The translations under genes and the position numbers were made by a program. From NCBI RefSeq assembly GCF_008041935.1, contig NZ_VKAC01000004.1:62001-126000 (forward strand): DNA of 64,000 nt. Direction: 5' to 3'. How positions within the stretch are numbered: position 1 is the stretch's first letter; the number at the start of each line of letters is the position of its first letter. The stretch comes from Quadrisphaera setariae (GTDB lineage Bacteria > Actinomycetota > Actinomycetes > Actinomycetales > Quadrisphaeraceae). Below, piece by piece: positions 1 through 10,094 of this stretch. The notes beneath the pieces were generated by a model. It was not told where the DNA came from and did not search any database. It worked only from the letters and a program-made list of their open reading frames with translations.

Positions 1-1
1 G

Positions 2-514
2 GGCGGCGGCTCCGACCTGGCCTTCCCGCACCACGAGATGAGCGCCAGCCACGGCGCGGTGCTGTACGGCCCGCCCTTCGCCGGCGTGTACGCGCACGCC
101 GGGATGGTCGGCCTCGACGGCGAGAAGATGAGCAAGTCCAAGGGCAACCTCGTGCTCGTCTCCAAGCTCCGCGCCGCCGGGGTGGAGCCTGCTGCGGTGC
201 GCCTGGCGGTGCTCGCCCACCACTACCGCTCCGACTGGTCCTGGACCCAGGCGGGTCTGGAGGAGGCCGTGGAGCGCCTCGTGCGGTGGCGCGCCGCCGT
301 CGCCGTCGGCGGGGCCGACGACGGCGCAGACCAGCTCGCGGTGCTGGCGGACCTGCGCGCCCGCCTCGCCGACGACCTCGACGCCCCCGGCGCCCTCGTC
401 GTCCTCGACGCCTGGGCCGCCACGGTCCTCGCCGCCCCCGGCGGCGCGGAGAGCGGCCAGCGCGCGGACCTCGTCGCGGACGCCGTCGACGCCCTGCTGG
501 GCATCGCCCTCTGA
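2..514 (+). CDS. mshC: L-cysteine:GlcN-Ins ligase MshC (3' part)
   Basis: This is the C-terminal 170 residues of a class I cysteinyl-tRNA-synthetase-like enzyme; the 5' end lies outside the window. The fragment begins with [12 protein letters not shown], which is the zinc/substrate-proximal motif of the CysS/MshC family, and carries the KMSKS ATP-binding loop as [10 protein letters not shown] near position 125. MshC joins cysteine to glucosaminyl-inositol in mycothiol synthesis, the low-molecular-weight thiol of Actinomycetota. The short tail after KMSKS (about 125 residues, with no long anticodon-binding extension) and the adjacent PAC2 gene favour MshC over a true CysS. It is followed at once by a strong hairpin and by the convergent PAC2 gene. 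Confidence 0.9.
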   Translation, partial: GGGSDLAFPHHEMSASHGAVLYGPPFAGVYAHAGMVGLDGEKMSKSKGNLVLVSKLRAAGVEPAAVRLAVLAHHYRSDWSWTQAGLEEAVERLVRWRAAVAVGGADDGADQLAVLADLRARLADDLDAPGALVVLDAWAATVLAAPGGAESGQRADLVADAVDALLGIAL

Positions 515-532
515 CGGGCTGACCCCGCGAGT

Positions 533-579
533 GCGGAGGACAGGCGCAGGGACAGCGCGTCCCTGCCCCTGTCCTCCGC
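533..579. terminator. bidirectional hairpin terminator between mshC and PAC2
   Basis: Inverted repeat with a 12-bp outer arm (533-544 with 568-579), one C/C mismatch, an 8-bp inner arm (546-553 with 559-566) and a 5-nt loop. It lies in the 99-bp gap between convergent genes. There is no U tract, which is usual for actinobacterial terminators. It could stop transcription from both sides. Confidence 0.75.
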
Positions 580-613
580 CCTCGCGGAGCCCCTCGACCC
601 GAGGGCCGAGCGC

Positions 614-1477
614 TCAGCCGCTGGTGAGCCCGTCCTTGCCCTCGTCGGGGCGGCGGCGCAGGTACCTCTCGAACTCCCGGGCGATCGCCTCGCCGGTCGC
701 CTCGGGGAGGTCGGCGGTGTCCTTGGCCTCCTCGAGCTGGCGGACGTACTCGCCGATCTCGGCGTCCTCCCCGGCCAGCTCGTCCACACCGTGCTCCCAG
801 GCGCGGGCGTCGTCGGTGAGGTCTCCCAGCGGCACCGGCTCCCCGAGCACCTCCTCGATGCGGCCCAGCAGCGCCAGCACGGCCTTCGGCGAGGGCGACT
901 GCCCCACGTAGTGCGGCACCGCCGCCCACAGGCTCAGCGACGGCAGCCCGGCGCTCGCGGCGGCCTCGGAGACCACGCCGACGATGCCCGTCGGGCCCTC
1001 GTAGGTGGACCGCTCCAGCGAGAGGCGGCGCAGCAGCTCCTCGTCGTCCGTGGTGGAGGAGACGGGGATCGGGCGGGTGTGGGGGACGTCCGCCAGCAGG
1101 GCCCCCATGGTGATCACCGTCTCGACGCCGAGGCGACGGGCGTGCTCGAGGAGCTCTCCGGTGTACCGGCGCCACCGCATCGACGGCTCGATGCCGTGCA
1201 CGAGGACGACCGTGCGGCCGCTGGCCGGGGCGGTGGCCGCGAAGATGCGCGTGGTGGGCCAGGTGATGGTGCGGCGCCCGTCGTCGTCGAGCGCCACCTG
1301 CGGTCGGTTGACCTGGAAGTCGTGGTACTCCTCGGGGTCCAGCTCCGCGACCTGCTCCGCGCCCCAGACGCGACGCAGGTGGTCGAGCGCGCCGCTGGCG
1401 GCCTCGCCGGCGTCGTTCCAGCCCTCGAACGCCGCGAGCATCACCGGCTCGGCGAGCGGGTGCTCCTCAGGTGCCAC
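614..1477 (-). CDS. PAC2 (proteasome assembly chaperone 2) family protein
   Basis: A 287-aa protein that starts at GTG with a GGAGG-type ribosome site just upstream. It has the PAC2-family N-terminus (MLAAFEGWNDAGEAASGAL), a central strand TVVLVHGIEPSMRW, and the segment TMGALLADVPHTRPIPV typical of bacterial PAC2/DUF75 proteins. The C-terminal 60 residues are acidic and helical and end in FERYLRRRPDEGKDGL. Eukaryotic and archaeal relatives chaperone 20S proteasome assembly; the bacterial role is not settled. Mycobacteria carry a paralogue in the same neighbourhood. It is convergent with mshC, and a TAGGCT -10-like element lies about 45 bp upstream. Family is confident, function is inference. 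Confidence 0.85.
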   Translation of the reverse strand: MAPEEHPLAEPVMLAAFEGWNDAGEAASGALDHLRRVWGAEQVAELDPEEYHDFQVNRPQVALDDDGRRTITWPTTRIFAATAPASGRTVVLVHGIEPSMRWRRYTGELLEHARRLGVETVITMGALLADVPHTRPIPVSSTTDDEELLRRLSLERSTYEGPTGIVGVVSEAAASAGLPSLSLWAAVPHYVGQSPSPKAVLALLGRIEEVLGEPVPLGDLTDDARAWEHGVDELAGEDAEIGEYVRQLEEAKDTADLPEATGEAIAREFERYLRRRPDEGKDGLTSG

Positions 1478-1620
1478 GTCTGCCTCCTGTCAGCGCCCCC
1501 GTCTGCAGGGCGCCACGCGGCCAGCCTAGGCGGGGGGTGGGTCCACGGGCGGAGGCGCCGGGCGACGCGCTCACCCACCAGGACGACGCCGGGGCGCCCA
1601 CCCGGCCCTAGCGTGGCCCG

Positions 1621-2913
1621 GTGATGGAGCGGGGCCAGCGTCAGCCCACAGGGGTGCGCGGCCGCGTCGACGCCTCCGAGGCCTGGGTGAGGACCCACCC
1701 CGTGGTGGTCGACGCGGCCCTGTTCTGCCCCCCTGCGCTGCTGCTGGCGGGGATCTTCGCCTCCAGCGGCTCGCCGTGGCAGTCGCTGGCCGCGCTGCTC
1801 CAGGTGGGCGTGCTCGCGCTGCGCCGCGCGCGGCCGGTGCTCACCGCGGTGGTCGTGTACGCGTTCGCCGCGGTGCACCTGCTGACCGGGGTGGTGGGCA
1901 GGGGGGCCAGCGAGGCGCTGCTGGTCTCCCCGTCCGACGTCGCCGTGCTCGTGGCGCTGTACTCGGTGGCCGCCCACGGCCCCCGCTGGGCCCGGTACTG
2001 GGGCCTCCTGGTGGCGCTCGCGGGGGCCCTGGGGCTGGGCGTGGCCCTGGGGTGGGCCTCCACCGACGTCGGCGAGGCGTTCGTCGTGGTGGTCTCGGTG
2101 ACGGTGACGGCCGGGGTGCTGGCCCTGCTGGCGTGGACCCTGGGCCAGTGGCGCCGCACCCGGCTCGCGCACGTGCGCACCCTGGAGGAGCGCGCCCGCG
2201 GCGTGGAGACCGAGCGCGAGCAGCTGCAGGCGCTGGCAGCGGCCGCTGAGCGCGCACGGATCGCGCGGGAGATGCACGACGTCGTCGCGCACTCCCTGTC
2301 CGTGGTGATCGCCCAGGCCGACGGCGGGCGCTACGCCGCCGCCGCCGACCCCGCCGCGGCCGTCCGGGCGCTGGAGTCCGTGGCCGCCACCGGGCGGGCG
2401 GCCCTCACGGACATGCGGCGCCTGCTGGGGGTGCTCCGCGAGGACGGCGGCGCGGTCTTCGAGCCGCAGCCTGGCGTGGAGGACGTCCCCGCCCTGGTGG
2501 CCTCGGTGCGGGCCAGCGGGCTGCCGGTGGCGCTGGTGACGACGGGGGAGGCCCGCCAGCTGCCCGCGGGGGCGGGCCTGGCGGTGTACCGGGTGGTGCA
2601 GGAGGGTCTGACGAACGTGCTGAAGCACGGTGGACCCTCGGCGCGGGCGACCGTCCGGCTGCACTGGGCGCCGGGTCGGCTCGAGGCCCACGTCGAGGAC
2701 GACGGGCGCGGCGCGTCGGCCACCGTCGACGGCGAGGGCCGCGGCGACGGGGTCGGTCGCGGCCTGGCCGGGATGGCCGAGCGGATGGCCCTGTACGGGG
2801 GCACCGCGCACGCCGGGCCGCGCAGCGGGGGCGGCTTCGCGGTGCAGGCCGTGCTCCCCGTGCCCGCCTCCGGTCGGAGCGCGCCGCCGCCTGCGGGTCA
2901 GCCGGCGGTATGA
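1621..2913 (+). CDS. NarL-type sensor histidine kinase (HisKA_3)
   Basis: A 430-residue membrane kinase. Residues 25-170 form five or six hydrophobic helices with almost no extracellular loops, as in intramembrane-sensing kinases. HisKA_3 follows with the phospho-acceptor in IAREMHDVVAHSLSVV (His about 219), then an HATPase domain with N-box YRVVQEGLTNVLKHG and G-boxes VEDDGRGA and GRGLAGMAERM. It reads GTG-ATG at the start; TAGCGT at 1609-1614 lies 6 bp before the GTG, so the transcript is probably leaderless. Its cognate regulator is very probably the NarL-type protein at 6759-7445, beyond the ABC transporter genes. This kinase-transporter-regulator layout is common for envelope or antimicrobial-peptide stress in actinobacteria. 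The stimulus is unknown. Confidence 0.9.
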   Translation: MMERGQRQPTGVRGRVDASEAWVRTHPVVVDAALFCPPALLLAGIFASSGSPWQSLAALLQVGVLALRRARPVLTAVVVYAFAAVHLLTGVVGRGASEALLVSPSDVAVLVALYSVAAHGPRWARYWGLLVALAGALGLGVALGWASTDVGEAFVVVVSVTVTAGVLALLAWTLGQWRRTRLAHVRTLEERARGVETEREQLQALAAAAERARIAREMHDVVAHSLSVVIAQADGGRYAAAADPAAAVRALESVAATGRAALTDMRRLLGVLREDGGAVFEPQPGVEDVPALVASVRASGLPVALVTTGEARQLPAGAGLAVYRVVQEGLTNVLKHGGPSARATVRLHWAPGRLEAHVEDDGRGASATVDGEGRGDGVGRGLAGMAERMALYGGTAHAGPRSGGGFAVQAVLPVPASGRSAPPPAGQPAV

Positions 2914-2980
2914 CGGCGCGGGCGCAGCGCGGTCCCGGGCGCCGATGCGCTCGCGGCCCCGCGGCGCCGACAGTGGGGGC

Positions 2981-3855
<875 letters not shown>

Positions 3856-3859
<4 letters not shown>

Positions 3860-6705
3860 TGCTGCGCCTCACCCTCCGCCAGGCCCGCTCCACCGCGGGC
3901 CGCCTGCTCCTCGCCGGCGTGGCCGTGGCCCTCGGGACCGGCTTCGTGGCCGCCGTGCTGCTGACGTCCGCCCTCTTCTCCCGCACCACCACGAGCTCGG
4001 TCGCCGCCCAGTACGCCGGCGCCGACGTCGTGGTCCGCACGAACGGCTCCCCCCTCACCGACGCCCAGGTCGCCTCGCTCTCCGGCACCCCGGGGGTCGC
4101 AGCGGTCGAGGGCCGCGTCGACGCCGGCGTCCAGCTGGTCGGGGCCGTCGGCACCGAGTACACCGCGCTGCGCAGCACCGCGACGGCGCCGGAGCTCGCG
4201 CAGGTCGACGCCTCCCAGCTGACCGCCGGGTCCCTCCCCGCGGCGGCGGGCCAGGTGGCCGTCAGCGCTGCGACGGCGCAGCGCCTCGGGGTGGACGTCG
4301 GAGGCACCGTCAGCGTGCGGACCTACCCGCCGGCTGCCGCCACCACCGGTGACGGCGCCGCCGCCGGCGACGCTCCGCTCGCCGACCCCGCTCCCGTCGA
4401 CAGCCCGGTCACCGTGGTCGGGCTGGTCGAGGACGACGAGGGCGTCTTCTCGGGCACGGGTCCCACGACGCTGGCCACCGCGCCCGACGCCCTGGCCTGG
4501 TCCGCGGACCTCTACGGCGACCTGCCCAGCGGTCAGCCGCGCAGCGGCTACGGCACCGTCCTCGTGGTGGACGCGGCCGGGACGAGCCCGGAGCAGGCCC
4601 GGGACGCCGTCGCGCAGCGCCTGGGCTCAGCCGGGCTGCCGGTGCAGACCGGGAGCTGGGACCCCTCGCAGGGCTGGAGCGGAGACGCGCCGCCCGTCGA
4701 CGTCCTCACCGTCGCGCAGGTGGTCGACAGGTCCGTCGACAGCGCCCTGGGCGGGACCCGGGTCCTCACCGGCGTGGTCCTCGCCTTCGCCGCGGTGGCG
4801 CTCTTCGTGGCCACCACGGTGATCACCAACACGTTCTCGGTGCTGGTGGCCCAGCGCACCCGGCAGCTGGCGCTGCTGCGCTGCGTGGGGGCCACCAAGG
4901 GGCAGGTGCGCCGCAGCGTGCTGCTCGAGGCCGCTGCGCTGGGGCTCGTCGCGTCGGTCGCCGGTGTGGCGCTGGGTTCCGGCCTGGCCGCTGTCGCCGC
5001 CCTGGTGCTCGCGCACTACGCGCCCGGGGCGCCGGTGCCCACCGGCGTGGTCGTCACGCCGGCCGCCGTGCTCGTGCCGCTGGCCGTCGGCGTCGCGGCG
5101 ACCCTCCTGGCGGCGCTGGTCCCCGCCAGGGCGGCCACCCGGGTCTCCCCGCTCGCGGCGCTGCGACCGGCCACCGCGCCGGACCTGCGCACCCGCACCT
5201 CCCGGGTGCGCCTCGTGCTGTCCCTGGTCCTCCTGGTGGGCGGTGGCGCGCTCCTCGTGCTGGGGACGCTGTTCGCCACCGGGAGCTTCGCCGACGCCGT
5301 CGGCGCGGCGACGGGCACGTCCGACGAGCTGGCCCAGTACGGCGTGCTCGTCGCCGTCGCCGGGGGGATGGCGTCCTTCACCGGGGTGCTGGTCGGCCAG
5401 GTCTTCCTCGTGCCGCGCACGGTGTCGCTCGTCGGCGGGCTCGTGGCCCGCGCCGGCGGTGCACCGGCGCGCCTGGCCGCGCTCAACGCCGTCCGCAACC
5501 CCCGGCGGACCGCGTCCACGGCGGGCGCCCTGCTCATCGGCACCACGCTCGTGGCGCTCATGGTGGTCGGCGCCGCCACCACCAGCCGGACGCTCGGCGC
5601 AGCGCTCGACCGGCAGTTCCCGGTGGACGTGCAGGTCACGACGGTTCCCGAGGGGACGTCCCGCACCGGGCCGGGCCTCGACGCGTCCGTGGTCAGCGCG
5701 GTGCGCGCCGTGCCGGGGGTGTCGGCGTCCGCGCTGCTCACCACCGGTGAGGTGGTCACCAGCGGAGGGCCGGCCGCCCACTCGCGGGGGGAGGTCTACG
5801 GCCTCGACGTCATCTCCGGGAACCGCGACGACCTCGCCTCGGTGCTGGCCCACCCCGCGGACGTCGCCCCCCTGGCCCCCGGCACCGCGGTCATCTCCCC
5901 GGAGACCGCCGAGCGCCTCGGGGTCCGCGACGGCGATCAGCTCGACCTGAGGGCCGTCACCGCGCTCGACGGCGGAGAGGGCGCCGACGGCGCCACGACG
6001 ACCGACGCCGCGGACGCCGCTGGCGCCGAGCACGCCGTGCGGGTCGCCGTGACGGACGTCGGAGGGCCGCAGGTGGTGCTGGACAGCTCCGACGCAGCGG
6101 CGCTGCAGCTGGGCGACGCCCAGAGCGAGATGTGGCTGCGCACCGGCCCGACCGCCGACGCCGTCGAGGTGGTCGACCAGGTCCAGTCCGCCGTCACGGA
6201 GGTCGCCGGCACCGACACGGGTGCCGCGCCGGTCTCCGTGAGCGGCCTCGCGGCGCAGCGCGCGGTCTACGAGAAGGTCATCGACACGATGCTGCTCGTG
6301 GTGGTGGGCCTGCTCGCCGTCGCCGTCGTCATCGCCCTGGTGGGGGTGGCCAACACCCTGAGCCTGTCGGTGATCGAGAGGACCCGCGAGAACGCGGTGC
6401 TGCGGGCGCTCGGGCTCACGCGGGGCCAGCTGCGCCGCATGCTGGCCCTCGAGGGCGCACTGGTGGCGGGCGTCGGCGGGCTGCTCGGCGTGGTGCTGGG
6501 GTCCCTGTACGGCTGGGCCGGGGCGGCCTCGCTGCTCGGCGGCGTCGCCGCCGCCGGCGGAGACGCCATCTGGACGCCCTCGCTGCCCTGGGGGCGGCTC
6601 GGGCTGCTGCTCGCCGTCGCCGTCGTCGCCGGTCTGCTCGCGTCGGTGCTGCCCGCCCGGCGCGCGGTCCGCACCCCGCCCGTCGCCGCCCTGGCGGACC
6701 AGTGA
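3856..6705 (+). CDS. FtsX/MacB-family ABC permease, two FtsX domains
   Basis: A 949-aa membrane protein. It has an N-terminal transmembrane helix (about 15-40), an extracytoplasmic MacB-PCD-like domain, three helices forming the first FtsX domain (about 300-430) with the coupling segment RTRQLALLRCVGATKGQVRRSV, a central four-helix region, a second extracytoplasmic domain, and a C-terminal FtsX domain (about 830-945) with the matching segment ERTRENAVLRALGLTRGQLRRM. Such double-FtsX permeases act with a MacB-like ATPase in mechanotransmission, lipoprotein or peptide export rather than classical import. It starts inside the ATPase stop codon. Substrate unknown; the flanking two-component genes suggest envelope stress. 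Confidence 0.9.
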
Positions 6706-6758
6706 GCGGCGCTGCTGGTGGGTCGGGCGCACCCTCGGATGCCGCTAGGTTCGACGCC

Positions 6759-7445
6759 GTGACACCGGGTGACGACGTGATCAGGGTCCTCCTCGTCGAC
6801 GACCAGCAGCTGCTGCGCGCCGGCTTCCGCATGGTCATCGACTCCCAGCCCGACCTGCAGGTGGTGGGGGAGGCCGGTGACGGCGAGCAGGCCGTCTCGA
6901 TGGCCCGCGCGGTCACCCCGGACGTGGTGCTCATGGACGTGCGCATGCCCCGCGTCGACGGCATCGAGGCCACCGCGCGCATCACCGCGTCACTGCCGGA
7001 CTCGAAGGTGGTGGTGCTCACCACCTTCGACATCGACGAGTACGCCCTGGCCGCCATCCGGGCCGGGGCCAGCGGGTTCCTCCTCAAGGACGCCCCGCCC
7101 GAGGAGCTGCTGGCCGCCGTGCGCACCGTGCACGCCGGCGACGCGGTCATCGCGCCGTCCACCACGCGGCGCCTCCTCGAGCACGTCGCGCCCCTGCTGG
7201 CCGCCGAGGGGGCCGAGGACGGCGGAGCGGCCAGCGCCCTGGACGCCCTCACCGAGCGCGAGCGGGAGGTGCTGGTGCTCATGGCCCGCGGCAGGTCCAA
7301 CACCGAGATCGCCGGAGACCTCCACGTGGCCGAGGCGACCGTCAAGACGCACGTCGGCCGGGTGCTCGCCAAGCTGGGCGCGCGCGACCGCGTGCAGGCC
7401 GTCGTCACCGCCTACGAGACGGGCCTGGTGCGCCCCGGCGGGTAG
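6759..7445 (+). CDS. NarL/LuxR-family response regulator
   Basis: A 228-aa regulator. The receiver domain has acidic pocket VLLVDDQQ, phospho-acceptor Asp60 in VVLMDVRMP and conserved Lys in FLLKDAPP. The C-terminal LuxR helix-turn-helix is LTEREREVLVLMARGRSN through TVKTHVGRVLAKLGARDR. GTG 6759 follows TAGGTT (6746-6751) by 7 bp, a leaderless arrangement that supports this start, although GTG 6777 directly before the receiver is also possible. It lies 53 bp downstream of the FtsX gene and probably pairs with the kinase at 1621. Having its own promoter suggests that it can be made independently of the transporter. Confidence 0.92.
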   Translation: MTPGDDVIRVLLVDDQQLLRAGFRMVIDSQPDLQVVGEAGDGEQAVSMARAVTPDVVLMDVRMPRVDGIEATARITASLPDSKVVVLTTFDIDEYALAAIRAGASGFLLKDAPPEELLAAVRTVHAGDAVIAPSTTRRLLEHVAPLLAAEGAEDGGAASALDALTEREREVLVLMARGRSNTEIAGDLHVAEATVKTHVGRVLAKLGARDRVQAVVTAYETGLVRPGG

Positions 7446-7456
7446 CCTCGCCGCAC

Positions 7457-8188
7457 GTGAGCGACGCACACCACCAGACCGGCACCAGCGACCAGCACCC
7501 GCTGCCGCAGGCGGTGCTCTGGGACATGGACGGCACCCTCGTCGACACCGAGCCGTACTGGTTCGCCGCCGAGTTCGGTCTCGTCGCCGACCACGGCGGC
7601 TCCTGGAGCGAGGCCCAGGCCCGCTCGCTGGTCGGATCCGACCTGCGCGAGTCGGCCCGCCGGCTGCGGACCGAGGGCGGTGTCGACCTCGTCATCGACG
7701 AGGTCGTCGCCGAGCTGCTGCGCCGCGTGGTCGAGCAGTTCCGCCGCGACGTGCCCTGGCGCCCCGGGGCTCGCGAGCTGCTCACCGCCGTCGGCGACGC
7801 CGGCGTCCCCTGCGCGCTGGTGACCATGTCGTGGAAGGTGCTGGCCGACGAGCTGGTCGCCCTGCTGCCCGAGGGGACCTTCGCCGCCGTCGTCACCGGG
7901 GACGCCGTGACGCGCGGCAAGCCCGCCCCCGACCCCTACCTCGAGGCCGCCCGGCGCCTGTCCGCGGACCCCTCCCGCTGCGTGGCCCTGGAGGACTCCA
8001 CCACCGGCGTCACCAGCGCGCTCGCGGCGGGCGTGCCCACCGTCGGCATCCCCTGCGTGGTGGAGCTGGAGGGCCGTCCGGGCCTGGTGCGGGTGGCCTC
8101 GCTGGAGGGGCGCGACCCGGCGTGGCTCGCCGCCGTGGCCGCCGGTGCCGCCCCCGACGAGGGCGCCTCGACGCCCCTCGTGCGCTGA
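7457..8188 (+). CDS. HAD-superfamily hydrolase (beta-phosphoglucomutase/phosphatase-like)
   Basis: A 243-aa HAD hydrolase of subfamily IA. Motif I is DMDGTLVDTEP (nucleophile Asp23, acid/base Asp25), motif II is the Thr of ALVTMSWK, motif III is the Lys of TRGKPAPDPY, and motif IV is ALEDSTTGV. The helical cap between motifs I and II is short, like that of phosphoglycolate phosphatase or beta-phosphoglucomutase, so it probably cleaves a small phosphomonoester. GTG 7457 follows TAGCCT (7443-7448) by 8 bp; the -10 overlaps the stop codon of the preceding regulator. The substrate cannot be told from sequence. Confidence 0.88.
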   Translation: MSDAHHQTGTSDQHPLPQAVLWDMDGTLVDTEPYWFAAEFGLVADHGGSWSEAQARSLVGSDLRESARRLRTEGGVDLVIDEVVAELLRRVVEQFRRDVPWRPGARELLTAVGDAGVPCALVTMSWKVLADELVALLPEGTFAAVVTGDAVTRGKPAPDPYLEAARRLSADPSRCVALEDSTTGVTSALAAGVPTVGIPCVVELEGRPGLVRVASLEGRDPAWLAAVAAGAAPDEGASTPLVR

Positions 8189-8355
8189 GCGGTCGCCCCA
8201 GGGACACCGGAAGATCACCGGCCGGCCGTGTCCGGATCGTGACCTCCAAGGTGGACCCCAGGGTGTTCGCAGGAGTTCCTACGGCTTAACGTGCTCGACG
8301 CCGCAGATCCAGCACCGGGACCGCGGCTCGACCGTCGATGCTCGAGGAGACCCCT
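8189..8355 (+). promoter_or_regulatory. upstream region of the peptide-transport operon
   Basis: This gap holds a GC-rich interrupted palindrome around 8213-8236 (CCGGAAGATCACCGGCCGG) that may end the HAD transcript, and TAACGT at 8287-8292 as a candidate -10 element. From that promoter the leader would be roughly 55 nt before the GTG at 8356, whose ribosome site is GAGGAG. Confidence 0.4.
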
Positions 8356-10074
8356 GTGCGAGCCCTCCGTCGTCCCTCCCGCCCCGTGCGGCGCCGCGCG
8401 CCGCGTCTGGTGGGGGCCGCCGCCGCCGTCCTGGCCGCCGCTGTCGCCCTGACGGGCTGCGCGCAGAGCCAGCGCGACACCTCCTCCGCCGACGGCTCGT
8501 CGGGCTCCGGCGGCTCCGGGGGCGGCACGTTCGTCTTCGCGGCCTCCTCCGACCCGGTCATGCTCGACCCGGCGTTCGCCTCCGACGGCGAGACGTTCCG
8601 CGTGGCGCGGCAGATCTTCGAGGGCCTCGTCGGCACCCAGCCCGGCACCGCCGACCCCGCGCCGCTGCTCGCGGAGAAGTGGACCGGCAGCGCCGACGGC
8701 CTGACATGGACCTTCGACCTCAAGCAGGGCGTGAAGTTCTCCGACGGCACCGACTTCAACGGCGAGGCGGTCTGCGCGAACTTCGACCGCTGGTACGACT
8801 GGACCGGCGTCAACCAGTCCGGGAACATCAGCTACTACTACGGCTCGATCTTCAAGGGCTTCAAGACCAGCGACGACCCGGCCAAGCAGGGCGGCATCTA
8901 CGGCGGCTGCACGGCGCCGTCGGCCACGCAGGCCACGGTGACCCTCACCAAGCCCTTCGCGGGCTTCATCCAGGCGCTGTCGCTGCCCGCGTTCTCCATG
9001 CAGAGCCCCACGGCCATGGAGAAGTACGACGCGAACAACACCGGCGGCACCGAGGACGACCCGCGCTTCTCCGCCTACGCCACCGAGCACCCCACCGGCA
9101 CCGGGCCCTTCGTCTTCGACTCCTGGGAGCGCGGCCAGCAGGTCACCCTCACGCCGAACCCGAGCTACTGGGGCGACAAGCCCAAGGTCGACGAGGTCAT
9201 CATCCGCACCATCGCCGACGGCAACGCCCGCCTGCAGGCGCTGCAGGCCGGTGACATCGACGGCTACGACCTCGTGGCACCCGGTGACATCGACGGCCTG
9301 GAGTCCGGCGGCTTCCAGGTGGTCAACCGCCCGGCGTTCAACATCCTCTACCTGGGCTTCAACCAGGCGAACCCGGCGCTGGCCGACGTCCGCGTCCGCC
9401 AGGCGATCTCCTACGCCATCGACAAGGACGCCGTCATCAGCCAGTCCCTGCCGCAGGGCAGCAAGCCGGCGGTCGAGTTCATCCCCGACACGGTGGCGGG
9501 CTACAACCCGGACGTCACGACGTACGACTACGACCCCGCCAAGGCCAAGCAGCTGCTCGCCGAGGCCGGCCAGTCCAACCTCACCCTGGACTTCAACTAC
9601 CCGACCGACGTCTCCCGGCCGTACATGCCGGCGCCGGAGGCCACCTTCACGGCCATCCAGAGCCAGCTCGAGGCCGTGGGCATCAAGGTCAACCCCGTCG
9701 CCAACAAGTGGAGCCCGGACTACCTGGACAAGATCCAGGGCGGCTCCGACCACGGCATCCACCTGCTGGGGTGGACCGGCGACTACAACGACCCCGACAA
9801 CTTCCTCGGCGTCTTCTTCGGCCAGAAGTCGAACGAGTGGGGCTTCGACAACGCCCAGCTGTTCGACGCGCTGACCGCCGCCCGGGGCCTGCCCACGCGC
9901 GACGAGCAGATCCCGGCGTACCAGGCCATCAACGAGCAGATCGCGCAGTTCGCCCCGGGCGTGCCGATCTCCTCGCCGGTGCCCTCGCTGGCCTTCGCGA
10001 AGAAGGTCCAGGGCTACCAGCCCTCGCCCGTCCAGGACGAGGTCTGGAACACCGTCACCCTCGCGCAGTCCTGA
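8356..10074 (+). CDS. peptide/oligopeptide ABC transporter substrate-binding lipoprotein
   Basis: A 572-aa lipoprotein of solute-binding family 5. The N-terminus has an Arg-rich n-region, an Ala-rich h-region and lipobox ALTGC (Cys about 35), then a Ser/Gly linker. The family pattern follows: DPAFASDGETFRVARQIFEGL, TWTFDLKQGVKFSDGTDFN, and VRQAISYAIDKDAVI near residue 350. GTG 8356 is preferred over the upstream ATG 8338 because GAGGAG sits 7 bp before it and the signal peptide then has normal length. It is first in the operon with two permeases and two ATPases. The ligand is probably a di- or oligopeptide; family 5 also takes up nickel, opines and glycans, which sequence cannot exclude. Confidence 0.92.
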   Translation: MRALRRPSRPVRRRAPRLVGAAAAVLAAAVALTGCAQSQRDTSSADGSSGSGGSGGGTFVFAASSDPVMLDPAFASDGETFRVARQIFEGLVGTQPGTADPAPLLAEKWTGSADGLTWTFDLKQGVKFSDGTDFNGEAVCANFDRWYDWTGVNQSGNISYYYGSIFKGFKTSDDPAKQGGIYGGCTAPSATQATVTLTKPFAGFIQALSLPAFSMQSPTAMEKYDANNTGGTEDDPRFSAYATEHPTGTGPFVFDSWERGQQVTLTPNPSYWGDKPKVDEVIIRTIADGNARLQALQAGDIDGYDLVAPGDIDGLESGGFQVVNRPAFNILYLGFNQANPALADVRVRQAISYAIDKDAVISQSLPQGSKPAVEFIPDTVAGYNPDVTTYDYDPAKAKQLLAEAGQSNLTLDFNYPTDVSRPYMPAPEATFTAIQSQLEAVGIKVNPVANKWSPDYLDKIQGGSDHGIHLLGWTGDYNDPDNFLGVFFGQKSNEWGFDNAQLFDALTAARGLPTRDEQIPAYQAINEQIAQFAPGVPISSPVPSLAFAKKVQGYQPSPVQDEVWNTVTLAQS

Positions 10075-10094
10075 TCCAGGGCTGACGCCAGCTC

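Noticed and set aside
4627-6732. 701-codon reverse frame over the FtsX gene
   Set aside because: The composition is that of antisense high-GC DNA (very rich in His, Gly, Arg, Gln), and the forward frame has clear FtsX domains.
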